This document shows, piece by piece, positions 55,069 to 64,000 of a stretch of 64,000 nt of DNA. The notes beneath the pieces were generated by a model. That model saw nothing but the letters and a program-made list of their open reading frames with translations. It did not search any database and was not told the DNA's origin. The DNA lies in assembly GCA_024235635.1 (NCBI GenBank), contig JACKMA010000001.1, positions 1,054,001-1,118,000 of the forward strand. The letters are read 5' to 3'. Both the position numbers and the translations under genes were made by a program. Numbering within the stretch: position 1 is the stretch's first letter; every line of letters starts with the position of its first letter. This DNA comes from Zoogloeaceae bacterium (GTDB lineage Bacteria; Pseudomonadota; Gammaproteobacteria; Burkholderiales; Rhodocyclaceae).

Positions 55069-56091
55069 ATGAAACTCGCCGGTTTTGACCTGCGGAACAA
55101 CGTCTTTCTGGCGCCGATGGCCGGCGTCACGGACCGCCCGTTCCGGCAGGTAGCACGCCGCATGGGTGCTGGTCTGGCGGTCTCGGAAATGGTCACGTCG
55201 AACGCCCTGCTCTACGCCACCGAGAAGACCCGGCGGCGAACCGACCATAGCGGCGAGAGCGGACCGATCAGCGTCCAGATCGCAGGCGCGATCCCGCAGA
55301 TGATGGCCGACGCCGCACGGCACAACGTCGCCCGCGGGGCCGACATCGTCGACATCAACATGGGCTGCCCGGCGAAGAAGGTCTGCAACGTCGCGGCCGG
55401 CTCGGCGCTGATGCGGGACGAGCGCCTGGTACGCGAGATTCTCGAGGCGGTCGTCGCCGCAGTGCCCGATACGCCGGTGACGCTGAAGTGCCGCACCGGC
55501 TGGGACCACGACAGTCGCAACGTGCTGACCATCGCGCGCATCGCCGAGGCCACCGGTATCCGCGCACTGACGATCCACGGCCGCACCCGCGAAGACCGCT
55601 ACACCGGCGAGGCCGAGTACGACTCGATCGCGACCGTCAAGCAGGCAGTCGCCATTCCCGTGATCGCCAACGGCGACATCGATTCGGCGCCGAAGGCACG
55701 GTACGTGCTCGACCGCACCGGCGCCGATGCAGTAATGATCGGGCGGGCCGCCCAGGGCAGGCCCTGGATCTTCGCCGAGGTCGAACACTACCTGGCGACC
55801 GGCGAAAGGATGCCGCCCCCCAGCGCCGAGCGCATCCATCGCACCTGCCGCGATCACGTCGAGGACATCCATGCCTTCTATGGCGCGCCGGCCGGTGTGC
55901 GCATCGCCCGCAAGCACATCGGCTGGTACGTGCGGGGCATCGGTGGCGCCCACCAGTTTCGCCAGCACATGGTCGGTCTCGAGCATCCGGCCGAGCAACT
56001 CGATGCGCTGGACCGCTTCTTCCACGAACTGCGCCAGCCGGCCTCGTGGGACCACGAGACCCCGCTTTTTCCCGAGGAACTGGCCGCATGA
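55069..56091 (+). CDS. dusB: tRNA-dihydrouridine synthase B
   Basis: A 340-residue flavin enzyme reducing uridines in tRNA. The FMN barrel begins VFLAPMAGVTDRPFR, and the catalytic cysteine is Cys100 in NMGCPAKKV. TIHGRTREDRYTGEA is a Dus signature. Its stop overlaps the fis start as ATGA, and dusB-fis is a classic proteobacterial operon. Confidence 0.97.
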   Translation: MKLAGFDLRNNVFLAPMAGVTDRPFRQVARRMGAGLAVSEMVTSNALLYATEKTRRRTDHSGESGPISVQIAGAIPQMMADAARHNVARGADIVDINMGCPAKKVCNVAAGSALMRDERLVREILEAVVAAVPDTPVTLKCRTGWDHDSRNVLTIARIAEATGIRALTIHGRTREDRYTGEAEYDSIATVKQAVAIPVIANGDIDSAPKARYVLDRTGADAVMIGRAAQGRPWIFAEVEHYLATGERMPPPSAERIHRTCRDHVEDIHAFYGAPAGVRIARKHIGWYVRGIGGAHQFRQHMVGLEHPAEQLDALDRFFHELRQPASWDHETPLFPEELAA

Positions 56092-56321
56092 GCAGCAACG
56101 AGATCGCCGATTCGGTTTGCCGAACCCTGGACCGCTATTTTCGCGATCTCGACGGCGAGACACCGGCGGCGATCTACGAGCTGGTGATGAAGAACGCCGA
56201 ACGTCCGATGCTCGAATTCGTGCTTCGGCACGCCAACGGCAACCAGACTGCGGCGGCCCAGATGCTCGGCATCAATCGCAATACGCTGCGCCGCAAGCTC
56301 AGCGAATACGACCTCCTCTGA
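56088..56321 (+). CDS. fis: DNA-binding protein Fis
   Basis: A 77-residue nucleoid protein of the short betaproteobacterial form, which lacks part of the N-terminal region of enteric Fis. The C-terminal helix-turn-helix reads HANGNQTAAAQMLGINRNT. The start overlaps the dusB stop, so expression is tied to dusB. It would bend DNA and act on rRNA and growth-linked promoters. Confidence 0.95.
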   Translation: MSSNEIADSVCRTLDRYFRDLDGETPAAIYELVMKNAERPMLEFVLRHANGNQTAAAQMLGINRNTLRRKLSEYDLL

Positions 56322-56358
56322 ACCCGCGCCGGAACGGCGCCCCGACCACAGAAAAAGA

Positions 56359-57927
<1,569 letters not shown>

Positions 57928-57981
57928 CCCCGCGCACGGCGGCCGCGCGCCCGCCCCGTTAAGAGAGAACCGGCAGCAAGC

Positions 57982-59253
57982 ATGAAAGTCCTCGTCATTG
58001 GCTCTGGTGGTCGCGAACACGCACTGGCCTGGAAGCTGGCCCAGTCGCCCAAGGTCCACAAGGTGTATGTCGCGCCCGGCAACGCCGGCACCGCGCTCGA
58101 ACAAGGCGTCGAGAACGTGCCGATCACCAACCCTCGGGTGCTGATCGAGTTCGCCAAGCGCGAACACGTGGCGCTGACCGTGGTCGGCCCCGAAGCCCCC
58201 CTCGCCGAAGGCGTGGTCGATGCGTTCCGCGAGGCCGGCCAGCGCATCTTCGGCCCGACCAGGGCCGCCGCGCAACTCGAGGCCTCGAAGGACTACGCCA
58301 AGCAGTTCATGGCACGCCACGGCATTCCGACCGCCGGTTACGCGACCTTCACCGACGCCGGCGAAGCCCATGCCCACGTCGATCGCGAAGGGGCGCCGAT
58401 CGTCATCAAGGCCGACGGCCTGGCCGCCGGCAAGGGCGTCGTGGTCGCGATGACGACCGACGAGGCCCACGCCGCGATCGACATGATGCTGGTGGACAAT
58501 CGCATGGGCGGCGCCGGCGCGCGGGTCGTGATCGAGGAGTTCATGCGCGGCGAGGAAGCCAGCTTCATCGTCATGGCGGATGGCCGCCATGCGATGGCGC
58601 TGGCGACCAGCCAGGATCACAAGCGGCTCAAGGACGGCGATGCCGGACCCAATACCGGTGGCATGGGCGCGTATTCGCCGGCCCCGGTGGTCACCCCGGA
58701 GGTCCACGCGCGGGTGATGCGCGAGGTCATCATGCCGACCCTGAACGGCATGATCGCGGACGGTCACCCCTATGCCGGCTTCCTCTACGCCGGCCTGATG
58801 ATCGATGCCAGCGGCAAGCCGCGCGTGGTCGAGTTCAACTGCCGCATGGGCGACCCCGAAACACAGCCGATCATGATGCGGCTGAAGACCGATCTGGTCG
58901 ATCTGGTCGAGGCGGCACTCGACGGCAAGCTCGACGAGGCGGAAGCGGAATGGGACCGCAGATTCGCCCTCGGTGTCGTGCTCGCAGCTCACGGCTACCC
59001 GGAGTCGCCGCGCCAGGGCGACACCATCGACGGTCTGCCCGGCGCTCGCAACGATGCCGTCCATGTCTTCCACGCGGGCACCGCAAAGGACGGCGATCGA
59101 ATCGTCACGGCGGGCGGCCGCGTACTATGCGTGACCGCCCTCGGCGAGAATGTTCGCAGCGCCCAGAAGAACGCCTACGACGTCGCCGACCACATCATGT
59201 TCGACGGCCGTCAGATGCGCCGCGACATCGGGCATCGCGCAATCCGGCGCTGA
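57982..59253 (+). CDS. purD: Phosphoribosylamine-glycine ligase
   Basis: A 423-residue ATP-grasp enzyme (GAR synthetase) joining glycine to phosphoribosylamine. The start MKVLVIGSGGREHALAWKLA, ATP-grasp KADGLAAGKGVVVA and the signature NCRMGDPETQPIM are complete. purH-purD in tandem is common; a hemF gene farther down is also a frequent companion in betaproteobacteria. Confidence 0.97.
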   Translation: MKVLVIGSGGREHALAWKLAQSPKVHKVYVAPGNAGTALEQGVENVPITNPRVLIEFAKREHVALTVVGPEAPLAEGVVDAFREAGQRIFGPTRAAAQLEASKDYAKQFMARHGIPTAGYATFTDAGEAHAHVDREGAPIVIKADGLAAGKGVVVAMTTDEAHAAIDMMLVDNRMGGAGARVVIEEFMRGEEASFIVMADGRHAMALATSQDHKRLKDGDAGPNTGGMGAYSPAPVVTPEVHARVMREVIMPTLNGMIADGHPYAGFLYAGLMIDASGKPRVVEFNCRMGDPETQPIMMRLKTDLVDLVEAALDGKLDEAEAEWDRRFALGVVLAAHGYPESPRQGDTIDGLPGARNDAVHVFHAGTAKDGDRIVTAGGRVLCVTALGENVRSAQKNAYDVADHIMFDGRQMRRDIGHRAIRR

Positions 59254-59422
59254 CGACACCTGGCGCCACAGTTATTCACGCTGCCGTCGGCGGCGGCTGC
59301 CCGGGCGGCACGGCCGCCGGTCGATGCAATGGTATTCTGCGCACGGGTCCAAAACCGTGACCCGCGGCGCCGGCATGCCGCCGGCACGATCGTATCGAGA
59401 CACCAGGCAGGAGGAGCATCCG

Positions 59423-59755
59423 ATGGCACTGACATTCGAACTGACCAAGAACGAAAAGGGCGAGTTCTATTTCAAGCTGCTGGCGGCCGCCGGCGGAACT
59501 CTGCTGCGCAGCGAGGGTTACAACGCCAAGGCCAGTGCCAACAACGGCATCGAGTCGGTACGCAAGAACGCCGGCGAGGACGGTCGCTACGAGCTGAAGG
59601 ACGCCTCCGACGGGCGACCGTTCTTCAACCTCAAGGCAAGCAACGGCCAGGTCATCGGCACCAGCCCGATGTTCAAGGACGAGGCCGCGCGCTCGGCCGC
59701 GATCGCCGACGTCAAGTCCGGCGCCGCCGGTGCCACCGTCGCCGACAAGACCTGA
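59423..59755 (+). CDS. YegP-like protein with two DUF1508 repeats
   Basis: A 110-residue protein made of two copies of the DUF1508 unit: FELTKNEKGEFYFKLLAAAG followed by a YNAKASANNGIESVRKN helix, then YELKDASDGRPFFNLKASNG with its own helix (DEAARSAAIADVK). The function is unknown. A good GGAGGAG lies before the ATG, 6 bases before hemF begins its own unit, so they may share a transcript. Confidence 0.9.
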   Translation: MALTFELTKNEKGEFYFKLLAAAGGTLLRSEGYNAKASANNGIESVRKNAGEDGRYELKDASDGRPFFNLKASNGQVIGTSPMFKDEAARSAAIADVKSGAAGATVADKT

Positions 59756-59760
59756 TCGCA

Positions 59761-60666
59761 ATGCACGCCGCAACGGTCAAGGAATTCCTGCTCGGGCTAC
59801 AGCAGCGCATCGTCGCCGGCCTCGAAGCCTTCGACGGACGGCACTTCGCTCAGGACGCCTGGGAGCGGCCACTCGGCGGAGGCGGCATCACCCGGGTCAT
59901 CGAGGATGGCGCCTTCTTCGAGCGCGGCGGCTGCAATTTTTCCCACGTGACCGGCGGCGCCCTGCCGCCGTCGGCCACGGCCAACCGTCCGGAGCTGGCC
60001 GGCCGGGGATTCGAGGCAATGGGCGTGTCACTGGTGCTCCATCCCCGCAATCCCTACTGTCCGACCGTGCACATGAACGTGCGCTTCTTCATTGCCGAGG
60101 CAGAGGGTCAGGCGCCGGTGTGGTGGTTCGGCGGCGGCATGGATCTGACGCCGTACTATCCCTTCGAGGAAGACGTCCGGCACTTTCACGCGACCTGCCG
60201 GCAGGCCGTCGTGCCCTGGGGCGAAGATCGCTACCGCGAACTGAAAACCTGGTGCGACCGCTACTTCTTCCTGAAGCACCGCAATGAACCGCGCGGCGTC
60301 GGCGGGCTGTTCTTCGACGACCATGGTGCCGACGGCAGCATCGACTTCGACGACGCTTTCGGCCTGACCCGATCGATCGGCGACGCCTTCCTGGATGCCT
60401 ATCTGCCGATCGTCGAGCGACGACGCGAATTGCCCTACGGCGAACGCGAACGCGACTTCCAGGCCTATCGCCGCGGGCGCTACGTCGAATTCAATCTGGT
60501 GTTCGACCGCGGCACGCTGTTCGGACTGCAGTCCGGCGGCCGCACCGAGTCGATCCTGATGTCGATGCCGCCGATCGTCAAATGGCGCTACGACTGGCAT
60601 CCGGAAGCCGGCAGCCCCGAAGAAACCCTCTATCGCGATTACCTCAGGCCGCGAGACTGGGCCTGA
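59761..60666 (+). CDS. hemF: Oxygen-dependent coproporphyrinogen III oxidase
   Basis: A 301-residue enzyme converting coproporphyrinogen III to protoporphyrinogen IX with oxygen. Signatures include GGGITRVIEDGAFFERGG, PTVHMNVRFF, WWFGGGMDLTPYYP and VEFNLVFDRGTLFGLQ. The gene is complete and is on the opposite strand from the hemD-hemX-hemY genes that end facing it. Confidence 0.97.
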   Translation: MHAATVKEFLLGLQQRIVAGLEAFDGRHFAQDAWERPLGGGGITRVIEDGAFFERGGCNFSHVTGGALPPSATANRPELAGRGFEAMGVSLVLHPRNPYCPTVHMNVRFFIAEAEGQAPVWWFGGGMDLTPYYPFEEDVRHFHATCRQAVVPWGEDRYRELKTWCDRYFFLKHRNEPRGVGGLFFDDHGADGSIDFDDAFGLTRSIGDAFLDAYLPIVERRRELPYGERERDFQAYRRGRYVEFNLVFDRGTLFGLQSGGRTESILMSMPPIVKWRYDWHPEAGSPEETLYRDYLRPRDWA

Positions 60667-60668
60667 CA

Positions 60669-60710
60669 CCGGGCGGGCGCCGCGCGCGAACGCGTCGCGC
60701 CCAGGCCCGG
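60669..60710. terminator. GC-rich hairpin between hemF and hemY
   Basis: CCGGG and GGCGC pair with GCGCC and CCCGG in the 56-base gap between convergent genes. It has no T-run and the pairing is interrupted, so the call is tentative. Confidence 0.4.
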
Positions 60711-60722
60711 GTCACACCGTGC

Positions 60723-61901
60723 TCAGGCGGTGGCGATTTCGGCCGCCCGGCGATAGTAGCGCTGAGCTTCGGCCGGCTTGTCGAGTTGCTCCGCCAGCCG
60801 GGCGAGCGCCAAAGACGTGTCGCTGTCGGCCGCGACGCTCATCGACGCCTCGAGATAGCTCTGCGCCTTGCCCCAAAGCTTCATGCGCATGCACAGGCGT
60901 CCGAGGGTCAGCAACAGCCCGGCGTCGTTCGGATGCTCCACCAGCCAGCCTTCGGCCATGGCGAGACCGGGCGACAGATCGTCGGCATCGACGCAGCAGT
61001 CCGCATAGCCGCGTGCCAGCGCTGGCTCCCAGTGCTCGGACAGCATGTCCTCGACTGCACGGCGGGCGATCGAACCCTGGCCTGCGGCGATCAGCAGCGG
61101 GACGGCCCGTTCCAGCAACACGTGATCCGTAGCCTCGCGCGCCGAAATCGACGACCAGTACTCGGCCAGTGCTTCTCCATTGCCGGCCCGCTGCCGCAGG
61201 TTTTCGAGGTGTGACTCGCGCACGATCGCCGCTGCGGCATCCTCGGTGAGACCCTTGTGCTTGCGCAGTTGCCGCGCCAGCCGCGCAGTCTCGTCCCATT
61301 TGCCGGCACCTTCGGCGGCCTTCAGTGCCAGTCGCTGGGCGGCGATATGACGTTCGCCACGTTCGCGCAACACCACCAGTCGATTGCTCGCCTCGTCGAA
61401 ACGCCGCCCGTCGAGCGCCAGTTCGGCTTCGGTCATCAGGCGCGCGGTGCGCAGCCACTCGATCTGTGAGGCACGTCCGATCCATTCGCGATAGCTTTCC
61501 TGATCCTGCAACTGGTGAGCCGCACGCGCCGCGACCAGGGTCTCGATGCCGGCACGGTCGGATCGACGATAGGAGTCTTCGGCCAGCTTCAAGGCCTGCG
61601 CATAGCGCCCTTCCATGAAGGCCCGCAGACTCTCGTGCAGCTTGCGTTCGGCAATCGTCCGACGCCGTTTGTCCCGGTAGCGGCCGATGGCCTTCGGCAC
61701 CCGCATCGTACGCATGACCAGGCGCACCAGCAGGTAGCCCAGCATGAAGCCCAGCACCAGCATGCACAGCACGAGGTTCAGCGACAGCTGGATACGATAC
61801 TGGGAGAACGACACCAGCACCGTCCCGGTGCTGTGCTCGGCCACCAGCGACAGCCCAGCCGCCAGTGCGAAGATTGCGATGATCCAGAGTACAGCCCGCA
61901 T
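60723..61901 (-). CDS. hemY: HemY N-terminal family membrane protein
   Basis: A 392-residue inner membrane protein with two N-terminal membrane segments (about 1-22 and 42-64) and a long cytoplasmic or periplasmic helical TPR-like domain. The start MRAVLWIIAIFALAAGLSLV and GRYAQALKLAEDSYRRSD are HemY-family features. It is not the oxidase of the same name in Bacillus. Its role beside heme genes is not well established. It follows hemX by 12 bases with GGAGGG before the ATG. Confidence 0.9.
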   Translation of the reverse strand: MRAVLWIIAIFALAAGLSLVAEHSTGTVLVSFSQYRIQLSLNLVLCMLVLGFMLGYLLVRLVMRTMRVPKAIGRYRDKRRRTIAERKLHESLRAFMEGRYAQALKLAEDSYRRSDRAGIETLVAARAAHQLQDQESYREWIGRASQIEWLRTARLMTEAELALDGRRFDEASNRLVVLRERGERHIAAQRLALKAAEGAGKWDETARLARQLRKHKGLTEDAAAAIVRESHLENLRQRAGNGEALAEYWSSISAREATDHVLLERAVPLLIAAGQGSIARRAVEDMLSEHWEPALARGYADCCVDADDLSPGLAMAEGWLVEHPNDAGLLLTLGRLCMRMKLWGKAQSYLEASMSVAADSDTSLALARLAEQLDKPAEAQRYYRRAAEIATA

Positions 61902-61913
61902 GGCAGGCCCTCC

Positions 61914-63713
61914 TCAGCGCTCGGCCGCCGCGGCTTCGGCGGCTTCCGATGTCGTTTGCTGAGCGGACTCGGCACCTTCGACCACGGCGCGATCCGCGGC
62001 CTCGGCGGCTTCGACGTGGACCACGGCGGATTCCGCCCCGTCGGTCGCGGCCTGGGCCTCGGCTGCAACGCCCGGCGTCGCGTCGGATGCCGCAGCCGCG
62101 TGTTCGGCAGTGGCCGAGGCAGCTGCGGCGGTCTCGGCGGCGGGCTGCTCGGTCGCCACGTCGGCCGCCTTCTCGACCTCGGACGAAACCGATTCTGCAG
62201 GCGGCGCGGCAGTTTCGGATTCCGTCGCCGCGGCCGGCTCGGTGCGCTCGGCAGGCGCGGCGCTCACGGCAGGATCTGCTGCCGGTGCGGATTCCGCGGC
62301 AGCCTCGGCCGCAGGCGCCGCCTCGGCAGCCGGAGCGGCCTCCGACTGGGGCGCGGCCTGCGCTGGTTCGGGCGTCTCGGGCGGTGCTGCCGGCTCTGCC
62401 TGCGGTGCGGGTTCGACCACAGGCGCTGCTTCGGCGGCCGGTGCTGCTTGCGCGGCAGGTGCCGGTTCGGCAGCCACGGCTGTCGCCGGTTGATCGGCCT
62501 CCACCGGCGCCCGTCCGATCGCCGGCGAGCGCTCCTGCAGCGCGCGCAGCTCGGTATAGGTGTCTTCCAGCATCGGCACCTGATCGGCGTCGAGCTTGAC
62601 GCGCGCCAGTTCATCGAGCTGGGTCAGCGCATGGCCGACGACCTCGGTGCCGGTGTCGAAATAGCCCCTGAGCCACTCGGAGGCCAGTTGCAGATCGGTG
62701 TGGTAGGTCTTGTCGTCGCGCGCCAGCAGCGACAGCCGCGCCGACAACAACCGCAAGCGGAGGTTTTCGCGCAGGAACACGTCCTGGGTCGGCGAGATCA
62801 GGGCGGGGTCCGGCCGATCGAGCCGCTCGATGCGCACCAGCGAACTGATCTCGGCCCACAGGTCGCGACCGACCTGCTTGAGCTTCTCCGGCACCGAATC
62901 CGGAATCGGCGCCTCGCCCATGTCGGTCTTGGGCGGCGACTTGGTGTAGGCAAGTGGCATGCGCTCGATCGCCGACACCAGTACCTCGATGCGAGCAGCG
63001 ATGCCGACGACGTCGAGCCGTGGCGCGCCGGCCAGTCGGTCGATGTCCTTCAGCAGCGCCTTGCGCAGACGCACCAGCGACATCGCGTCGGCGCGGGCGA
63101 GACGCGTTTCCGCCGCTCGCAGGGCCGCCAGCGCGGCGTCGATGTTGCCGGCCAGCTGCAGTTGCTGGAGGGCCAGACCCAGCGTCTGCTCGACCTCGAT
63201 CAGCAACTGATCCTCACGATTGCGAGCCAGCGATTCGTAAAGCGCGCCCACCGCCGCCTGCTGGCGACGAGTTTCGGCCAGCTCGGCTTCCGCGGTCGCC
63301 AGGCGACGCTGCAGGTCGGCGACCGACTCGAGCCCCTGGCGCGCCGCGACACGGGCTGCGCGCGCGATTTCCTCGCCTTCTCCGGTACGGGCATTGACGT
63401 CGCTGCGCAGCACGTCCGCGTCCCGCTGCAGATCGCGGGCGCTGTCGCGCAGGGCCTGGGCATCCTGGCGCATGGTCTGCATCACCTCGCCACTTGCCTT
63501 GCCCTGGTACCACAGCCAGCCGATCGCTGCGAACGCCAGCAACAGGCCGATTGCCAATACCGCGACGAGGCGCGAACCGCCGCCTCGTTCCGGGGTCTCC
63601 TCCCGCTCGAGCGTCTCCTGCTCCACACCCGAACCCTCCGCCTGTGCACTCGTGCCATTGTTGTCTTCGGACGCAGGCGACGCCGAAGTAAGCACTGAGG
63701 TCTCTTGGTTCAT
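61914..63713 (-). CDS. hemX: HemX family protein with a long Ala/Pro/Glu-rich tail
   Basis: A 599-residue single-span membrane protein. A short charged N terminus, a membrane segment (about 49-68) and a helical domain with LARNREDQLLIEVEQTLGLA (residues about 155-175) are typical of HemX. From about residue 402 to the end, nearly 200 residues are low-complexity Ala, Glu and Pro with blocks such as AAPAAEAAPAAEAA, far longer than the family needs. The reading frame remains open throughout, so the tail is probably translated. It lies 9 bases downstream of hemD. Confidence 0.88.
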   Translation of the reverse strand: MNQETSVLTSASPASEDNNGTSAQAEGSGVEQETLEREETPERGGGSRLVAVLAIGLLLAFAAIGWLWYQGKASGEVMQTMRQDAQALRDSARDLQRDADVLRSDVNARTGEGEEIARAARVAARQGLESVADLQRRLATAEAELAETRRQQAAVGALYESLARNREDQLLIEVEQTLGLALQQLQLAGNIDAALAALRAAETRLARADAMSLVRLRKALLKDIDRLAGAPRLDVVGIAARIEVLVSAIERMPLAYTKSPPKTDMGEAPIPDSVPEKLKQVGRDLWAEISSLVRIERLDRPDPALISPTQDVFLRENLRLRLLSARLSLLARDDKTYHTDLQLASEWLRGYFDTGTEVVGHALTQLDELARVKLDADQVPMLEDTYTELRALQERSPAIGRAPVEADQPATAVAAEPAPAAQAAPAAEAAPVVEPAPQAEPAAPPETPEPAQAAPQSEAAPAAEAAPAAEAAAESAPAADPAVSAAPAERTEPAAATESETAAPPAESVSSEVEKAADVATEQPAAETAAAASATAEHAAAASDATPGVAAEAQAATDGAESAVVHVEAAEAADRAVVEGAESAQQTTSEAAEAAAAER

Positions 63714-63722
63714 CCGGCAATC

Positions 63723-64000
63723 TTAACCGACGTGTTGAAAATGGGCATCCAGTCCGGCCAATATTCCTGCGTCTCCGGGACCGGTCGTGAAAATCGTATC
63801 GAAACCATGTTCGGCTGCGCGCTCGGCAATGCGCGAATGGGGCACGAAGATCGGCAGTCGGACGAGTTCGCCGAGTCCGCCGTCGCCGGCCATGATCGCG
63901 AGATTGCCCAGCGCTTCACTGCTTGTCACCACCAGCGCGGACAGTCGACGCTGGCGCGCCGCCTCGAGCAGCACGCCGGCATCGCCGGCCGGCACCCGGC
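63723..64000 (-). CDS. hemD: Uroporphyrinogen-III synthase, C-terminal part (cut by window edge)
   Basis: The last 92 codons or so of HemD, which closes hydroxymethylbilane into uroporphyrinogen III. Visible features are LVVTSSEALGNL, then FVPHSRIAERAAEHGF, and TTGPGDAGILAGL, in family order near the C terminus. The start is beyond the window. hemD-hemX-hemY is the common betaproteobacterial order. Confidence 0.85.
   Translation of the reverse strand, partial: RVPAGDAGVLLEAARQRRLSALVVTSSEALGNLAIMAGDGGLGELVRLPIFVPHSRIAERAAEHGFDTIFTTGPGDAGILAGLDAHFQHVG

Overview
The window is a GC-rich chromosome segment with tightly packed, often overlapping genes. Gene order points to a betaproteobacterium: ilvB-ilvH-ilvC-psd-pssA-leuA, rpsP-rimM-trmD-rplS, lptG/lptF divergent from pepA-holC-orf-valS, dusB-fis-purH-purD, and hemD-hemX-hemY. 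A red-type form I RuBisCO operon and a type I sulfide:quinone oxidoreductase suggest a sulfide-oxidising, CO2-fixing chemolithoautotroph or mixotroph. The aerobic enzymes (KatG, HemF, UbiH) indicate at least facultative aerobic life. The species cannot be named from the sequence. No rRNA, tRNA or CRISPR array was seen.

Layout. 1-5.6 kb: branched-chain amino acid synthesis (ilvB partial, ilvH, ilvC, leuA) enclosing phosphatidylethanolamine synthesis (psd, pssA). 5.7-9.6 kb: small hypotheticals, a DUF2069 membrane protein with wrbA, a YihY membrane protein, and an unknown 468-residue protein. 9.7-11.9 kb: ribosomal protein and tRNA/rRNA maturation operon. 12-19.6 kb: LPS export permeases LptF/LptG, then PepA, HolC and ValRS. 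19.7-25 kb: small genes, a 156-bp MITE-like inverted-repeat element, katG, a methyltransferase, and a PEP-CTERM protein with four 58-residue repeats behind a sigma-54-type promoter. 25-26.7 kb: an acyl-CoA ligase.

26.7-39.1 kb is the Calvin-cycle locus: cbbR, then divergent cbbL-cbbS-cbbX-cbbF-cbbP-cbbT-pgk-cbbA. The last gene, class II aldolase cbbA, is split by a 1,674-bp IS1182-like element with 10-bp inverted ends and a TCA target duplication; removing the element and one TCA restores a 347-codon frame. No glyceraldehyde-3-phosphate dehydrogenase, epimerase or phosphoglycolate phosphatase gene lies in the operon.

39.1-47.2 kb: a 1374-residue secreted PKD/Fn3 protein, then a two-gene unit pairing a periplasmic type I binding protein with a membrane GGDEF-EAL protein. 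47.5-52.3 kb: sulfide:quinone oxidoreductase, a DUF3422 protein, and a cluster of NrtS-like protein, ECF sigma factor, zinc-finger anti-sigma candidate and permuted papain-like hydrolase. 52.5-64 kb: pepP-ubiH, dusB-fis-purH-purD, a YegP-like protein and hemF, then on the minus strand hemD (partial)-hemX-hemY.

The most notable items are the broken cbbA, the PEP-CTERM repeat protein with its sigma-54 signal, the MITE-like element, the binding-protein/GGDEF-EAL pair and the ECF-sigma/YiiX-like cluster.
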